This document shows, one piece after another, positions 44,635 to 53,832 of a stretch of DNA of 55,220 bases. The notes under the pieces are model-generated. The model was not told where the DNA came from. It did no database searches and saw only the letters and a program-made list of their open reading frames with translations. Position 1 is the stretch's first letter. Each line of letters begins with the position of its first letter. Made by a program: the position numbers and the translations under genes. Source of the DNA: a bacterium (GTDB taxonomy: Bacteria; Bacteroidota; Bacteroidia; Flavobacteriales; Schleiferiaceae); assembly GCA_016125155.1 (NCBI GenBank), contig WGMI01000029.1, positions 1-55,220 on the forward strand, written 5' to 3'.

Positions 44635-45405
44635 TTATTGATAGTAATAGTCTCCGCCGCCCGAATCGCTGTACACCGGCAAGAACCATACAAATTTGAG
44701 CCCCACCAAAAAGTCGAAGGCGCGTTCGGGCATCGGTTGGTTGGTCGAATAGTCCCAGACGCGGACATTCTCGGTGAATCCCTGGACCAAATCGAGCCCC
44801 ACGCTAAAGTTGAGGGTCCGGGTGTTGCCCGCGTGAAAATACCCGAAGTATTGGCGCAAGGCAGGCCCCATGCGCAATTGATCGTAGCCCGCCAAAAAAT
44901 CGCCGCTCAGTTGTGGAAGCGCATTGGAACTTTCAATCCGGGTTCGGTGCTGCATCCAGCCTGCACCGACAATAACGGCCAAGCCCGAATTCGGGTTGTG
45001 CCCCCAGCGGTTGAAGATCTTACCGACCTGCACCGTGGCGGTATAGCCGCGTTCGAACACCTTGATCCCGGCATAGTTGCCCGACAGGTCGAGCACCTGT
45101 CCGTTCGAGGTCTCGAGAAGGCGGAACAGTTCCGCACTCCGCTTGACTTCATCGCCGAACAAAAAACTCCCCCCGGCCCCAATCAGCCAGTTGCTCCGGG
45201 TCTTGTAGTGGACATCGAGCCCAAGGTCGAAATTGAACCCATAGGACTCAGAGAGCCCGCCCACCGGCCACTGCAGCGCCAGACCCGTTGAAATCAAGAC
45301 ACCTGCCACGGCCGAATCGCGCACATTGGCCTGGGCATTAACGCGTTGCGAGAAAATCAACACCACAGCGAACACCGCGGTCCACCCCCTTGACTTCACA
45401 CCCAT
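44635..45405 (-). CDS. Porin-like outer-membrane beta-barrel protein
   Basis: 256 residues. Signal peptide about residues 1-25 (TAVFAVVLIFSQRVNAQ). The rest has amphipathic strands and Gly/aromatic-rich turns, with alternating motifs such as YGFNFDLGLDVHYKTR and YGLAVIVGAGW-like segments, plus a YYYQ terminus typical of Bacteroidota barrels. No specific family recognised. It is divergent from the sugar-nucleotide operon, 92 bases away, with -7 boxes on both strands in the spacer. First gene of a minus-strand group followed by a TetR regulator. Confidence 0.7.
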   Translation of the reverse strand: MGVKSRGWTAVFAVVLIFSQRVNAQANVRDSAVAGVLISTGLALQWPVGGLSESYGFNFDLGLDVHYKTRSNWLIGAGGSFLFGDEVKRSAELFRLLETSNGQVLDLSGNYAGIKVFERGYTATVQVGKIFNRWGHNPNSGLAVIVGAGWMQHRTRIESSNALPQLSGDFLAGYDQLRMGPALRQYFGYFHAGNTRTLNFSVGLDLVQGFTENVRVWDYSTNQPMPERAFDFLVGLKFVWFLPVYSDSGGGDYYYQ

Positions 45406-45435
45406 GGTTGGCTGTTTATCATTTGTTCACGTCTT

Positions 45436-45443
45436 CAAAGATA
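45436..45443 (-). promoter_or_regulatory. Bacteroidota -7 box (TATCTTTG) before the porin-like gene
   Basis: TATCTTTG on the minus strand fits TANNTTTG and ends 30 bases before the ATG at 45405. A TTTG lies 15 bases further upstream (45459-45462), a little closer than the typical -33 spacing. Confidence 0.5.
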
Positions 45444-45471
45444 CCCAAAGCCCTAGGGCAAAGAGGGGCTG

Positions 45472-45479
45472 TATATTTG
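45472..45479 (+). promoter_or_regulatory. Bacteroidota -7 box (TATATTTG) before the sugar-nucleotide operon
   Basis: TATATTTG fits TANNTTTG and ends 18 bases before the ATG at 45498, giving a short leader. It would drive the five-gene operon 45498-51053. Its minus-strand counterpart for the divergent porin-like gene is 28 bases away. Confidence 0.5.
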
Positions 45480-45497
45480 ACCGCAAAACCCGTTGGT

Positions 45498-46634
45498 ATG
45501 CGCGCTTTGAGAATGGTCGATCTGGTCACGCAGTACGAAAAGCTCAAACCCGAAATCGACCGGGCCGTATTAGGGGTCATGGAAGCGGCGGCGTTTATCA
45601 ACGGTCCGGAAGTGCAGTCTTTTCAAAAAGAACTCGAGGGCTATATGGACGTAGAGCACGTCATTCCCTGCGCCAACGGCACCGACGCCCTCCAAATTGC
45701 GATGATGGCTCTCGATCTCCAACCCGGAGACGAAGTGATTACCGCGAGTTTTACCTACATCGCTACCGCCGAAGTCATTGCCCTATTGCGGCTCAAACCG
45801 GTTTTGGTCGAAGTAGACCCCCACAGCTTTTTGATCGATCCCGAGGCCGTTCGCAAGGCGATTACGCCCCGTACCAGGGCCATTGTTCCTGTCCATCTCT
45901 TTGGCCAATGCGCCCCTATGGACGAACTCCTCTCGATTGCCCACGAACACGGGCTGTTTGTGATTGAAGACACCGCTCAGGCCATTGGCTGCACCCATCG
46001 AGGAGCCGAAGGTGCCCGCCGGGCCGGGACCATCGGACACATTGGTTGCACCTCGTTTTTCCCGAGCAAAAACCTCGGGTGCTTTGGAGATGGGGGGGCC
46101 TTGTTTACGCGCGATGCCGCACTGGCCGACCGCATTCGGCGCATCGCCAACCACGGGCAAAGCCAGCGTTACTACCACGACGACATCGGCGTCAACAGCC
46201 GGCTCGACAGCATCCAAGCCGCCATTTTGCGCATCAAACTCCGGCATTTGGACACTTATACCCAAGCGCGTCAGGCCGCTGCAGCCCGATACGACGCTGC
46301 GTTCTCGGGCCATTCCGGAATCGAAATCCCCGCCCGGGTGCACTGGTCGGACCATGTCTTTCACCAGTATACCCTCAAACTCACCCCAGGAGTGCGCGAC
46401 GGTCTTCAAGCCCACCTCAACACCTTGGGAATTCCCTCGATGGTGTACTATCCGGTGCCGGTCCACCTCCAAAAAGCCTATGTGCAGGCCGATGCCGGAG
46501 ACCGTTTCCGGAACACGGAGCAACTCTGTGCCCAGGTCATTTCGCTCCCGATGCACACCGAACTCGACGACGAGCAACTCGATTTCATCATCGACAGTAC
46601 GCTTCAATATTTGAATCAATCCACCCCAGCATGA
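45498..46634 (+). CDS. DegT/DnrJ/EryC1/StrS family sugar aminotransferase
   Basis: 378 residues from ATG 45498 (MRALRMVDLVTQYEKLKPEID). PLP enzyme that aminates a keto-sugar nucleotide. Visible: PCANGTDALQIAMMALDLQPGD, the FIEDTAQAIGC-like Asp-binding block (FVIEDTAQA), and the aldimine Lys in SFFPSKNLGCFGDGGAL. Members acting on UDP-2-acetamido-3-oxo-glucuronate or dTDP-4-keto-hexoses are similar, so the exact amino sugar is unknown; presence with ugd and rfbB leaves both open. The stop overlaps the ugd ATG (ATGA). It is the first gene of the operon. Confidence 0.9.
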   Translation: MRALRMVDLVTQYEKLKPEIDRAVLGVMEAAAFINGPEVQSFQKELEGYMDVEHVIPCANGTDALQIAMMALDLQPGDEVITASFTYIATAEVIALLRLKPVLVEVDPHSFLIDPEAVRKAITPRTRAIVPVHLFGQCAPMDELLSIAHEHGLFVIEDTAQAIGCTHRGAEGARRAGTIGHIGCTSFFPSKNLGCFGDGGALFTRDAALADRIRRIANHGQSQRYYHDDIGVNSRLDSIQAAILRIKLRHLDTYTQARQAAAARYDAAFSGHSGIEIPARVHWSDHVFHQYTLKLTPGVRDGLQAHLNTLGIPSMVYYPVPVHLQKAYVQADAGDRFRNTEQLCAQVISLPMHTELDDEQLDFIIDSTLQYLNQSTPA

Positions 46635-47947
46635 AGGTAGTAGTAGTTGGAACCGGCTACGTTGGTCTGGTTACAGGCGCTTGTTTGGCCGATGTGGGCC
46701 TCGAAGTGGTGTGCGTAGACGTGAACACCGAAAAAATTGAGAACCTCAAAAAGGGCATCTTGCCTATCTATGAGCCCGGGCTCGAAGAAGTGGTAGAACG
46801 CAATTTCCGCAAGGAGCGCCTGCACTTTTCAACCGACTTGCCCTCGAGCATTAAAGGGGCCGATGTGGCCTTTATTGCGGTAGGGACCCCTCCTGGCGAA
46901 GACGGCTCGGCCGATTTGCAGTACGTCCTGGCCGTGGCGCGTTCGATCGGCGAAAACATGAACGACTACGGAGTGATTGTGACCAAGAGCACGGTGCCCG
47001 TGGGCACGGCCCAAAAGGTCCAAAAGGCCATTGCCGATGCGCTCGCCGCCCGCGGGGTCGACATTCCCTTTGACGTGGCTTCGAATCCGGAATTCCTCAA
47101 AGAAGGCGCGGCCGTAGACGACTTTCTCAAGCCCGACCGCATTGTGGTGGGCGTAGGCAGCGAGCGCGCCAAGGAAATCATGACGCGCTTGTACAAACCG
47201 TTTACGCTCAACGGCCACCCGGTGATCATTATGGACATTCCGTCGGCTGAAATGACCAAGTATGCTGCCAACGCCATGCTGGCCACCAAAATCAGCTTTA
47301 TGAACGATGTGGCCAATCTGTGCGAAATCACCGGGGCCGACGTCAATATGGTCCGCAAGGGCATCGGGTCCGATCCCCGCATTGGAAACCGCTTTATCTA
47401 CCCCGGTGTCGGCTATGGGGGCTCTTGTTTCCCCAAAGATGTCAAGGCGTTGATCCGGACGGCCTCCGATATGGGCTACGCCATGCGCATTCTCGAAGCC
47501 GTCGAAGAGGTCAACGAAGACCAAAAGATGGTCCTCGTCCAAAAAGTACACAAGCACTACCAGGGGCAGATTGCGGGCAAGACCTTCGCCGTTTGGGGGC
47601 TGTCGTTCAAACCCCAAACCGACGATATGCGCGAGGCACCATCGTTGGTCATCATCGAAAAACTCCTCGAGGCCGGCGCCAAGGTCAAGGCCTACGACCC
47701 CGTAGCGATTAAAGAAGCCCAGCACTTTTTGGGCGATCGGGTCGAGTATACGGCCGACGAATACGAAGCCCTGGTCGATGCCGATGCACTGTTGCTCATC
47801 ACCGAATGGTCGGAATTCCGCGTGCCCAACTGGAAAGTGGTGCACAAGTTGTTGGCCGACAAGGTGGTCTTTGACGGACGCAATATCTACGACCGAGACG
47901 AGTTGAAAGAAAACGGTTTGACCTATTACGGAATCGGAATCGCATGA
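46631..47947 (+). CDS. ugd: UDP-glucose 6-dehydrogenase
   Basis: 438 residues. Oxidises UDP-glucose twice with NAD to UDP-glucuronate. N-terminal Rossmann [38 protein letters not shown], the catalytic Cys in [13 protein letters not shown], and a C-terminal UDP-binding domain with [17 protein letters not shown]. Overlaps the aminotransferase and the UDP-xylose synthase by 4 bases each. Its product is the substrate of the next gene, supporting a linked pathway. Confidence 0.95.
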   Translation: MKVVVVGTGYVGLVTGACLADVGLEVVCVDVNTEKIENLKKGILPIYEPGLEEVVERNFRKERLHFSTDLPSSIKGADVAFIAVGTPPGEDGSADLQYVLAVARSIGENMNDYGVIVTKSTVPVGTAQKVQKAIADALAARGVDIPFDVASNPEFLKEGAAVDDFLKPDRIVVGVGSERAKEIMTRLYKPFTLNGHPVIIMDIPSAEMTKYAANAMLATKISFMNDVANLCEITGADVNMVRKGIGSDPRIGNRFIYPGVGYGGSCFPKDVKALIRTASDMGYAMRILEAVEEVNEDQKMVLVQKVHKHYQGQIAGKTFAVWGLSFKPQTDDMREAPSLVIIEKLLEAGAKVKAYDPVAIKEAQHFLGDRVEYTADEYEALVDADALLLITEWSEFRVPNWKVVHKLLADKVVFDGRNIYDRDELKENGLTYYGIGIA

Positions 47948-48951
47948 ACGCACCAAAACGGGTACTGATTACCGGAGCCGCGGGGTTTCTCGGCTCCCAC
48001 CTCTGCGACAAATTCCTGGGCAAGGGCTACCATGTCATCGGAATGGACAATCTGATTACGGGCGATTTGCGCAACATCGAGCACCTGTTCAGCCAAGAGC
48101 GCTTTGAGTTCTACCACCACGATGTCACCAAGTTTGTCCACGTGCCCGGCGAACTCGACTACATCTTGCACTTCGCCTCTCCGGCCAGCCCCATCGACTA
48201 CCTCAAAATCCCGATTCAAACGCTCAAAGTGGGCGCCCTCGGCACCCACAATTTGCTCGGTTTGGCGCTGAGCAAAGGCGCGCGGATTTTGGTGGCCAGT
48301 ACATCAGAGGTCTACGGCGACCCGAACGTGCATCCCCAGACCGAAAGCTATTGGGGGAATGTCAACCCCATCGGACCCCGGGGGGTCTACGACGAAGCCA
48401 AGCGCTATCAAGAGGCCCTGACCATGGCCTACCACACCTACCACGGTTTGGAAACCCGCATCGTGCGGATCTTCAACACCTACGGACCCCGGATGCGGCT
48501 CAACGACGGCCGGGTGCTTCCAGCGTTTATCGGCCAGGCGTTGAGGGGAGAAGACCTTACCGTGTTTGGAGACGGCTCGCAAACGCGCTCGTTCTGTTAC
48601 GTCGACGACCTCATTGAAGGCATCTACCGTCTGTTGCTCAGCGACTATGCCTATCCGGTCAACATCGGAAACCCCGACGAAATTAGCATTCGCGAATTTG
48701 CCGACGAAATCATCAAACTGACGGGTACCACCCAAAAAGTGGTCTACAAGCCCCTCCCCACCGACGATCCCACCCAACGCCGTCCCGACATTTCCAAGGC
48801 CCGCGATTTGTTGGCCTGGGAACCCCAGGTGGGCCGGGCCGAGGGGCTCCGAATTACCTACGACTATTTCCGCAACCTGCCCCCCGAATTGCTGTATCAG
48901 CGCGATCACAAAGATTTTCGGGGTTATGTGCGCAAAGGGAGCAAGGGATGA
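47944..48951 (+). CDS. UDP-glucuronate decarboxylase (UDP-xylose synthase), SDR family
   Basis: 335 residues. Decarboxylates UDP-glucuronate to UDP-xylose with NAD. Extended [18 protein letters not shown] (NAD loop), [10 protein letters not shown] with the catalytic Ser/Thr, and [15 protein letters not shown] with the YxxxK pair. HDV and [11 protein letters not shown], typical of UXS, favour it over other epimerases. ugd ATGA overlap upstream and galE ATGA overlap downstream. UDP-xylose would be used for surface polysaccharide. Confidence 0.92.
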   Translation: MNAPKRVLITGAAGFLGSHLCDKFLGKGYHVIGMDNLITGDLRNIEHLFSQERFEFYHHDVTKFVHVPGELDYILHFASPASPIDYLKIPIQTLKVGALGTHNLLGLALSKGARILVASTSEVYGDPNVHPQTESYWGNVNPIGPRGVYDEAKRYQEALTMAYHTYHGLETRIVRIFNTYGPRMRLNDGRVLPAFIGQALRGEDLTVFGDGSQTRSFCYVDDLIEGIYRLLLSDYAYPVNIGNPDEISIREFADEIIKLTGTTQKVVYKPLPTDDPTQRRPDISKARDLLAWEPQVGRAEGLRITYDYFRNLPPELLYQRDHKDFRGYVRKGSKG

Positions 48952-49982
48952 AGGGCCGCAAAATCCTCGTAACCGGTGGTTTGGGCTTTATCGGGAGCCA
49001 TACAGCCGTGGAGCTGATCGCCCAAGGCTTCGAAGTGGTCTTGGCCGACAACCTCAGCAATACCACCGAAGCGCCGCTCGAGGGCATCGAAGCAATTACG
49101 GGACAACGACCGGTTTTCGAGAAGGTCGATTTGAGCATCGGGGCCGAGGTCCAAGGGCTTTTTGATCGCCACCCGAACTTTGATGGGGTTATCCACTTTG
49201 CCGCGCACAAAGCCGTGGGCGAAAGCGTCCGCGAGCCGATCAAATACTATTTGAACAACCTCGGTTCGCTCGGTTTGCTGCTCGAGCAATGCCGTACACG
49301 TTCGATTGTGCATTTTATTTTCTCCTCCTCCTGTACAGTCTACGGAGAGGCCACCCGACTGCCAATCGACGAATCGGCCCCAGTGCAACCTGCCATGTCC
49401 CCCTACGGCAATACCAAACAGGTGGGCGAGGAAATGCTCCGCGATGCGGTACGCGCCTATTCCGGCCTCCAGGTGATTGCATTGCGCTATTTCAATCCGA
49501 TTGGGGCCCATCCTTCGGCCCACATCGGGGAACTTCCGCTCGGGTCGCCGTTAAATCTGGTGCCCTATGTCACCCAGACCGCGGCGGGGGTTCGAGAACA
49601 ACTCCAGGTGTTTGGGAACGACTACGACACCCCAGACGGGACGAACGTGCGCGACTACATCCACGTGGTCGACATCGCCAAGGCGCATGTGGTGGCGCTC
49701 AACCGCTTGATGCAGCATCAGAATACCGATGCATACGAGGTGTTCAACCTCGGAACAGGTAGGGGTTCGAGCGTTTTAGAGGTGATCCGATCGTTTGAAA
49801 AAGTAAGTGGCAAGGCACTCAACTACCGCATTGTAGAGCGCAGACCGGGCGATGTAACCGCGGCCTATGCCGATACGCGCAAGGCGAACGAGGTGCTGGG
49901 CTGGAAGGCCGAGCTGAGTCTGGATCAGGCGATGGAAGACGCCTGGCGCTGGGAGAAAAAAGTGCGGAACCTGAACGACTAA
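48948..49982 (+). CDS. galE: UDP-glucose 4-epimerase GalE
   Basis: 344 residues. Interconverts UDP-glucose and UDP-galactose (and possibly UDP-GlcNAc/GalNAc or, in this operon, UDP-xylose/arabinose). NAD loop [15 protein letters not shown], catalytic SSSCTVYG, and [12 protein letters not shown] with Yxxx[16 protein letters not shown] and the [13 protein letters not shown] block are GalE-typical. ATGA overlap with the preceding gene, 15 bases before rfbB. Fits a sugar-nucleotide pool for surface polymer. Confidence 0.92.
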   Translation: MKGRKILVTGGLGFIGSHTAVELIAQGFEVVLADNLSNTTEAPLEGIEAITGQRPVFEKVDLSIGAEVQGLFDRHPNFDGVIHFAAHKAVGESVREPIKYYLNNLGSLGLLLEQCRTRSIVHFIFSSSCTVYGEATRLPIDESAPVQPAMSPYGNTKQVGEEMLRDAVRAYSGLQVIALRYFNPIGAHPSAHIGELPLGSPLNLVPYVTQTAAGVREQLQVFGNDYDTPDGTNVRDYIHVVDIAKAHVVALNRLMQHQNTDAYEVFNLGTGRGSSVLEVIRSFEKVSGKALNYRIVERRPGDVTAAYADTRKANEVLGWKAELSLDQAMEDAWRWEKKVRNLND

Positions 49983-49997
49983 ACGGGAAAAACAACG

Positions 49998-51053
49998 ATG
50001 GCAGAGCGCATTTTGGTGACCGGCGGAGCCGGGTTTATCGGTTCGCATGTGGTTCGATTGCTCGTGGAGCGCTATCCGAATTCGGAAATCGTCAACCTCG
50101 ATGCTTTGACCTATGCGGGCAACCTCGAAAACCTGCGCGACGTGGAACAGCGTCCCAACTACCGCTTTGTCCGGGTCGATATTGGCGATGCGGCCCAGGT
50201 CGACGCGCTGTTTGCCGAAATGGCCTTTGACGGGGTGATTCACCTCGCCGCCGAAAGTCATGTAGACCGATCGATTGAAGACCCGCTGGCCTTTGTGCGC
50301 ACCAACGTGATCGGCACGGTCAACCTGCTCAATGCCTGCCGGCGGCAGTGGAAAGACGCCATGGAGGGCAAGCGGTTTTACCATATTTCCACCGACGAGG
50401 TCTACGGAACCCTGGGCAAAGAGGGCTTGTTTACCGAGACCACGGCCTACGACCCCAACAGCCCCTATTCGGCTTCGAAAGCATCGAGCGACCATTTTGT
50501 CCGGGCCTATGGAGAAACCTACGGACTGCCGTATGTGGTGACCAACTGCAGCAACAACTACGGCCCGAATCAGTTTCCTGAAAAGCTCATTCCGCTGTTT
50601 ATCAACAACATTCGCATTGGGAAACCCCTGCCTGTTTACGGCGATGGGCAGTATACCCGCGATTGGCTGTTTGTCCTCGACCACGCCCTCGCCATCGATT
50701 TGGTCTACCGACAAGGGAAGAACGGCGAAACCTACAACATCGGGGGGTTTAACGAATGGACCAACCTCGATTTAATCCATTTGCTGTGCCGCGTGATGGA
50801 CCGCAAACTGGGCCGGACCGAAGGCAGCAGTGCAGAACTCATCACCTACGTCAAAGACCGTCCGGGGCACGACCGTCGGTATGCGATCGACGCTACCAAG
50901 ATTGAGCGCGAGCTGGGCTGGAGGCCTTCGGTGACGTTTGAACAGGGGTTGGAACAGACCATCGATTGGTATTTGGCTAATACCGAATGGTTGGAAAACC
51001 TCACCTCGGGTCGTTATCAGGAATACTACGACCGGATGTACGGAGGGCGGTGA
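49998..51053 (+). CDS. rfbB: dTDP-glucose 4,6-dehydratase RfbB
   Basis: 351 residues. Converts dTDP-glucose to dTDP-4-keto-6-deoxyglucose, first committed step to dTDP-rhamnose and other deoxysugars. NAD loop GGAGFIGSHVVRLL, HLAAESHVDRSIEDP, STDEVYGTLG (catalytic Thr, Asp, Glu), YSASKASSDHFVRAY with YxxxK, and the NNYGPNQFPEKLIPLF and DHALAI blocks. rfbA, rfbC and rfbD are not in the window, so the product may instead feed the aminotransferase at the operon start (inference). Last gene of the operon. Confidence 0.95.
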   Translation: MAERILVTGGAGFIGSHVVRLLVERYPNSEIVNLDALTYAGNLENLRDVEQRPNYRFVRVDIGDAAQVDALFAEMAFDGVIHLAAESHVDRSIEDPLAFVRTNVIGTVNLLNACRRQWKDAMEGKRFYHISTDEVYGTLGKEGLFTETTAYDPNSPYSASKASSDHFVRAYGETYGLPYVVTNCSNNYGPNQFPEKLIPLFINNIRIGKPLPVYGDGQYTRDWLFVLDHALAIDLVYRQGKNGETYNIGGFNEWTNLDLIHLLCRVMDRKLGRTEGSSAELITYVKDRPGHDRRYAIDATKIERELGWRPSVTFEQGLEQTIDWYLANTEWLENLTSGRYQEYYDRMYGGR

Positions 51054-51561
51054 ATGAACACCCCAGTCGCTCGGTTCCTGCCAAGTGACCGAGTGACGAC
51101 ACGTTCGGAGATCGGATTTCTGTTTAGAATCTGTCCTTTCCAAGTTAAAAACCCGGCCACTCTATCCGCTGTCAACGGGTGCACAAACCCGGCCACAGGC
51201 CGTCAACCAACTAGCCTCCGCTTAAAAAAAGCTCGTTTCTTTCCTTCTTTCTTTGGAGCAGCAAAGAAAGAAGCCCCCCGCGCTTTTTTTTCACCAACGG
51301 ACACGGAGCCCTGCGCCATGGTGCGGGGCACCTGCCGAGTCGTAGAGCGGGAATGAACAGCGCAGGCCTTCTTTGAATACTCTTTGGCGTAGCCGGAAGA
51401 GTTTGATCCGAAGACCCAGAACAAGACCAAAGGAATAACGAGCATTCCTTTTGCTTACGAGTTCCTTTGGAAATCAATACCCGAAGAACGCCCTCCCCCC
51501 TGGAGTTCTTCCCGTAGCATCAAGTACTTTTAAGACGTCAACCATCGCTTTTTTCCACCCC
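51054..51561. other. Gene-poor interval with repeat copy 2
   Basis: About 500 bases between rfbB and an aldo/keto reductase gene. The centre is the second copy of the 176-bp repeat. Around 51142-51200 the stretch aacccggccac occurs twice (51150 and 51187). The open frame continuing upstream of the reductase start at 51562 has no coding resemblance. No other gene is seen. Confidence 0.6.
51246..51421 (+). repeat. 176-bp dispersed repeat, copy 2
   Basis: Aligns without gaps to 2801-2976 in the same orientation (about 155 of 176 positions). The 8-bp CTTTCTTT/AAAGAAAG hairpin is intact at 51247-51270 with one loop change. T8 follows at 51284-51291. The second hairpin reads GCCCTGCGC-catg-GTGCGGGGC; relative to copy 1 its left arm has C-to-T and A-to-G changes that leave G-U wobble pairs when the plus strand is transcribed. 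Substitutions cluster in the last third, outside the hairpins. Confidence 0.75.
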
Positions 51562-52545
51562 ATGCTCTACCGAAATCTGGGCCGCAGCGGCCTTCAAATC
51601 AGCGCCTTGTCCTTTGGCTCTTGGATCACCTTCGGGAATCAAATCGAAGACAACACCAGCGAAGACCTGATGAAAATGGCCTACGATGCCGGCATCAACT
51701 TTTTCGACAATGCCGAGGTGTACGCCGCGGGCAAGAGCGAGATTGTGATGGGGCAGATTCTGAAGAAAATGGGCTGGAGCCGAGATACATACGCCGTCAG
51801 CTCCAAGGTCTTTTTCGGAATTGGCGCGCAATTGCCCATGCAAAAAGGGCTCAACCGCAAGCACGTCACCGAAGCCTGCCACCAGGCCCTGGAGCGCTTG
51901 CAGGTCGACTACCTCGATTTGTATTTGTGCCACCGCCCGGACAAGCTTACGCCGATCGAAGAAACGGTGTGGTCGATGCACAACCTGATCGTACAGGGCA
52001 AGGTGCTCTATTGGGGTACGTCGGAGTGGAGCGGGGTCGAGATTATGGAGGCCCACCGCATTGCCGCCCAGCACCACCTGATTGGCCCCGTGGTGGAACA
52101 GCCTCAATACAACCTGTTTACACGCCAAAAAGTCGAGGTGGAATTCGACCAGATTTACCGGAACGTGGGTTTGGGCACCACCATTTGGTCTCCGCTGGCC
52201 TCGGGCTTGCTGACGGGCAAATACAATGGGGTAACGGAGCGCAATGTGCGACTAAAGCGACTTGAACTCAATTGGTTGGCCGAGCGGAATTTGATCGAAG
52301 AAAACCTGCGCAAGGTGGCCGAGCTCCAAGCGTTGGCGCTGGAAATTGGGACCAGTCTGCCGCGGATGTCGATTGCATGGTGCCTGATGAATCCCAATGT
52401 GAGCACGGCCATTTTGGGGGCAAGCCAAACCGCTCAGCTCGAAGAAAACCTCAAGTCGTTGGACGATCTCGACAAACTGACCCCGGAGGTCCTCGAGCGC
52501 ATCGAGGAGATTGTGCAGAACAAACCGAAAAAACCGGTTTTCTAG
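51562..52545 (+). CDS. Aldo/keto reductase, Kv-beta-like
   Basis: 327 residues from ATG 51562. NADPH-dependent reductase with a (beta/alpha)8 barrel; tetrad Asp-Tyr-Lys-His visible as DNAEVYAAGKSE (Asp, Tyr), SSKVF (Lys) and LCHRPD (His). The YRNLGRSGLQISALSFGSW start and the SMHNLIVQGKVLYWGTSEW and SIAWCLMNPNVSTAILGAS blocks match the Kv-beta-like AKR branch. Substrate unknown. Upstream in-frame Met codon at 51451 lies in an intergenic stretch and adds an unlikely leader. It ends in a hairpin region shared with the convergent flavoprotein gene. Confidence 0.92.
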   Translation: MLYRNLGRSGLQISALSFGSWITFGNQIEDNTSEDLMKMAYDAGINFFDNAEVYAAGKSEIVMGQILKKMGWSRDTYAVSSKVFFGIGAQLPMQKGLNRKHVTEACHQALERLQVDYLDLYLCHRPDKLTPIEETVWSMHNLIVQGKVLYWGTSEWSGVEIMEAHRIAAQHHLIGPVVEQPQYNLFTRQKVEVEFDQIYRNVGLGTTIWSPLASGLLTGKYNGVTERNVRLKRLELNWLAERNLIEENLRKVAELQALALEIGTSLPRMSIAWCLMNPNVSTAILGASQTAQLEENLKSLDDLDKLTPEVLERIEEIVQNKPKKPVF

Positions 52546-52580
52546 CCGGTTCGAGTAAAGCCGCACGCTGTACAAAGCAA

Positions 52581-52605
52581 AACCCCGCCGGTGCTCGGCG
52601 GGGTT
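52581..52605. terminator. Bidirectional hairpin between convergent genes
   Basis: Perfect 10-bp inverted repeat AACCCCGCCG / CGGCGGGGTT with a five-base loop (gtgct), between the aldo/keto reductase (ends 52545, plus) and the SQR-like gene (ends 52633, minus). Only the minus strand has a short T-run after the stem (tttt), so termination is stronger for the minus gene; no T-run follows on the plus side. Confidence 0.72.
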
Positions 52606-52632
52606 CGACGGATGTCTACAAACCCGTTGGAC

Positions 52633-53832
52633 CTAGGGCAGATAAGACATTCCGTGTCGCGTCTTCCAGAGGAAATACTTCTCGAACAACACCTTGTTGA
52701 CGTCTCCGAGCAGGTTGGGAATCATGATGGCGAACTTGCGGGGTTTGAACAGGTGGTCGCCGAGGATGATCACTTCCTTGTTGCCGGCGTCCATCACGCA
52801 CACAGCGGGAATTTCGCCCCAGGGCTTTTCGACCAGTTTGGCCTTGCCTCGGTGCACCCGGGCAATGTTCTCGGCCACCACTTTACCGGTTTCGTCGCTG
52901 GGGTAGCCGGTTTTGGGGCTGCCAAAGGGGACGCATCCGGGTTCGAAGGGGGCCTTGACGTTGACCGCGATGCCGGCGGCCCACACAGTGGGATAGTCGG
53001 TGTGGCGGTAGGTGTCGGCTGTGGGGATGTAGCCTGCGGGCGTGGCCTTGAGTTCGGGGCTGTTTTGAATAAAGTCCACACCGACAAAGGGCGGCATCAG
53101 CATGGTGAAGGCAGAGGGAAGGAATTCGTCGGTGCTGAGCAGCACTCCGTCTTTGCGGACTTCTTTGACGCCGACTTCGGTGCGGTGATGGATGTTGAAC
53201 ATCTTAAAAAATCCGCCGAGCATGGTCTGGGCGCCGGTCATGCCGTCGATGCCAAAGTGGCCGAGATAGGGCTCGGGCGTAATCCAAGTGAGGTCCACTT
53301 TTTTCCGAATTTTCTGAGTCCGCAACCAGGTGTCGAGGTTGAACAGAAATTCGTACGCGGCCCCCATGCACCCGGCCCCTTGCGTGGTCCCCACCACGAT
53401 GGGGCCGGGATTCCTCTTGAATTCTTTCAGGGCTTCCCGGATTTTTAAGGCTCCAGGGGGTGTGCCCACATAGTGCGCGTGTTCTGCTACACCGGGCGCC
53501 ACGGTAAAATCGACCTTAGGCCCTGTAGCGATGACGAGGTGGTCGTAGGCCACATCGCCTTGGCTGGTATGCACCACCTGGTTTTTGGGGTCGACGGTTA
53601 GGGCTTCGGCGTTGAGAAATGCGACGTTCTTTTTCCGGAGAATGGGATCCCGGTTCAGGGTGATGTCCTTGATTTCGCGCCGTCCGAAGGGGACCCAAAT
53701 CAAAGAGGGGATAAACAGGAAGTCTTTAGACCGGTCAATGACGGTTACTTCGACTTCTTTGCCGAGTTTTCGCTTGAGTTCCAATGCGGCGGTCATTCCG
53801 GCGAAGTTGCCGCCTACCACTACTGCTCTCAT
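52633..53832 (-). CDS. NAD(P)/FAD-dependent oxidoreductase, sulfide:quinone oxidoreductase-like
   Basis: 399 residues from the ATG at 53832. Two-dinucleotide-binding fold: VVVGGNFAGMTAALELKRKL (FAD), LVIATGPKVDFT and VVGTTQGAGCMGAAYEF around a Cys near 152, and GIAVNVKAPFEPGCVPFGSPK with a second Cys. The pattern of paired cysteines and the C-terminal amphipathic region (LLGDVNKVLFEKYFLWK) fits SQR or type II NADH dehydrogenase relatives that bind the membrane and reduce quinone. Direct sulfide oxidation is not proven. The in-frame ATG at 53901 is far from the FAD strand and was not used. Confidence 0.85.
   Translation of the reverse strand: MRAVVVGGNFAGMTAALELKRKLGKEVEVTVIDRSKDFLFIPSLIWVPFGRREIKDITLNRDPILRKKNVAFLNAEALTVDPKNQVVHTSQGDVAYDHLVIATGPKVDFTVAPGVAEHAHYVGTPPGALKIREALKEFKRNPGPIVVGTTQGAGCMGAAYEFLFNLDTWLRTQKIRKKVDLTWITPEPYLGHFGIDGMTGAQTMLGGFFKMFNIHHRTEVGVKEVRKDGVLLSTDEFLPSAFTMLMPPFVGVDFIQNSPELKATPAGYIPTADTYRHTDYPTVWAAGIAVNVKAPFEPGCVPFGSPKTGYPSDETGKVVAENIARVHRGKAKLVEKPWGEIPAVCVMDAGNKEVIILGDHLFKPRKFAIMIPNLLGDVNKVLFEKYFLWKTRHGMSYLP

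Noticed and set aside
51150-51199. Repeated aacccggccac words as an operator or att site
   Set aside because: Only two short copies, no symmetry, and no linked regulator or integrase.
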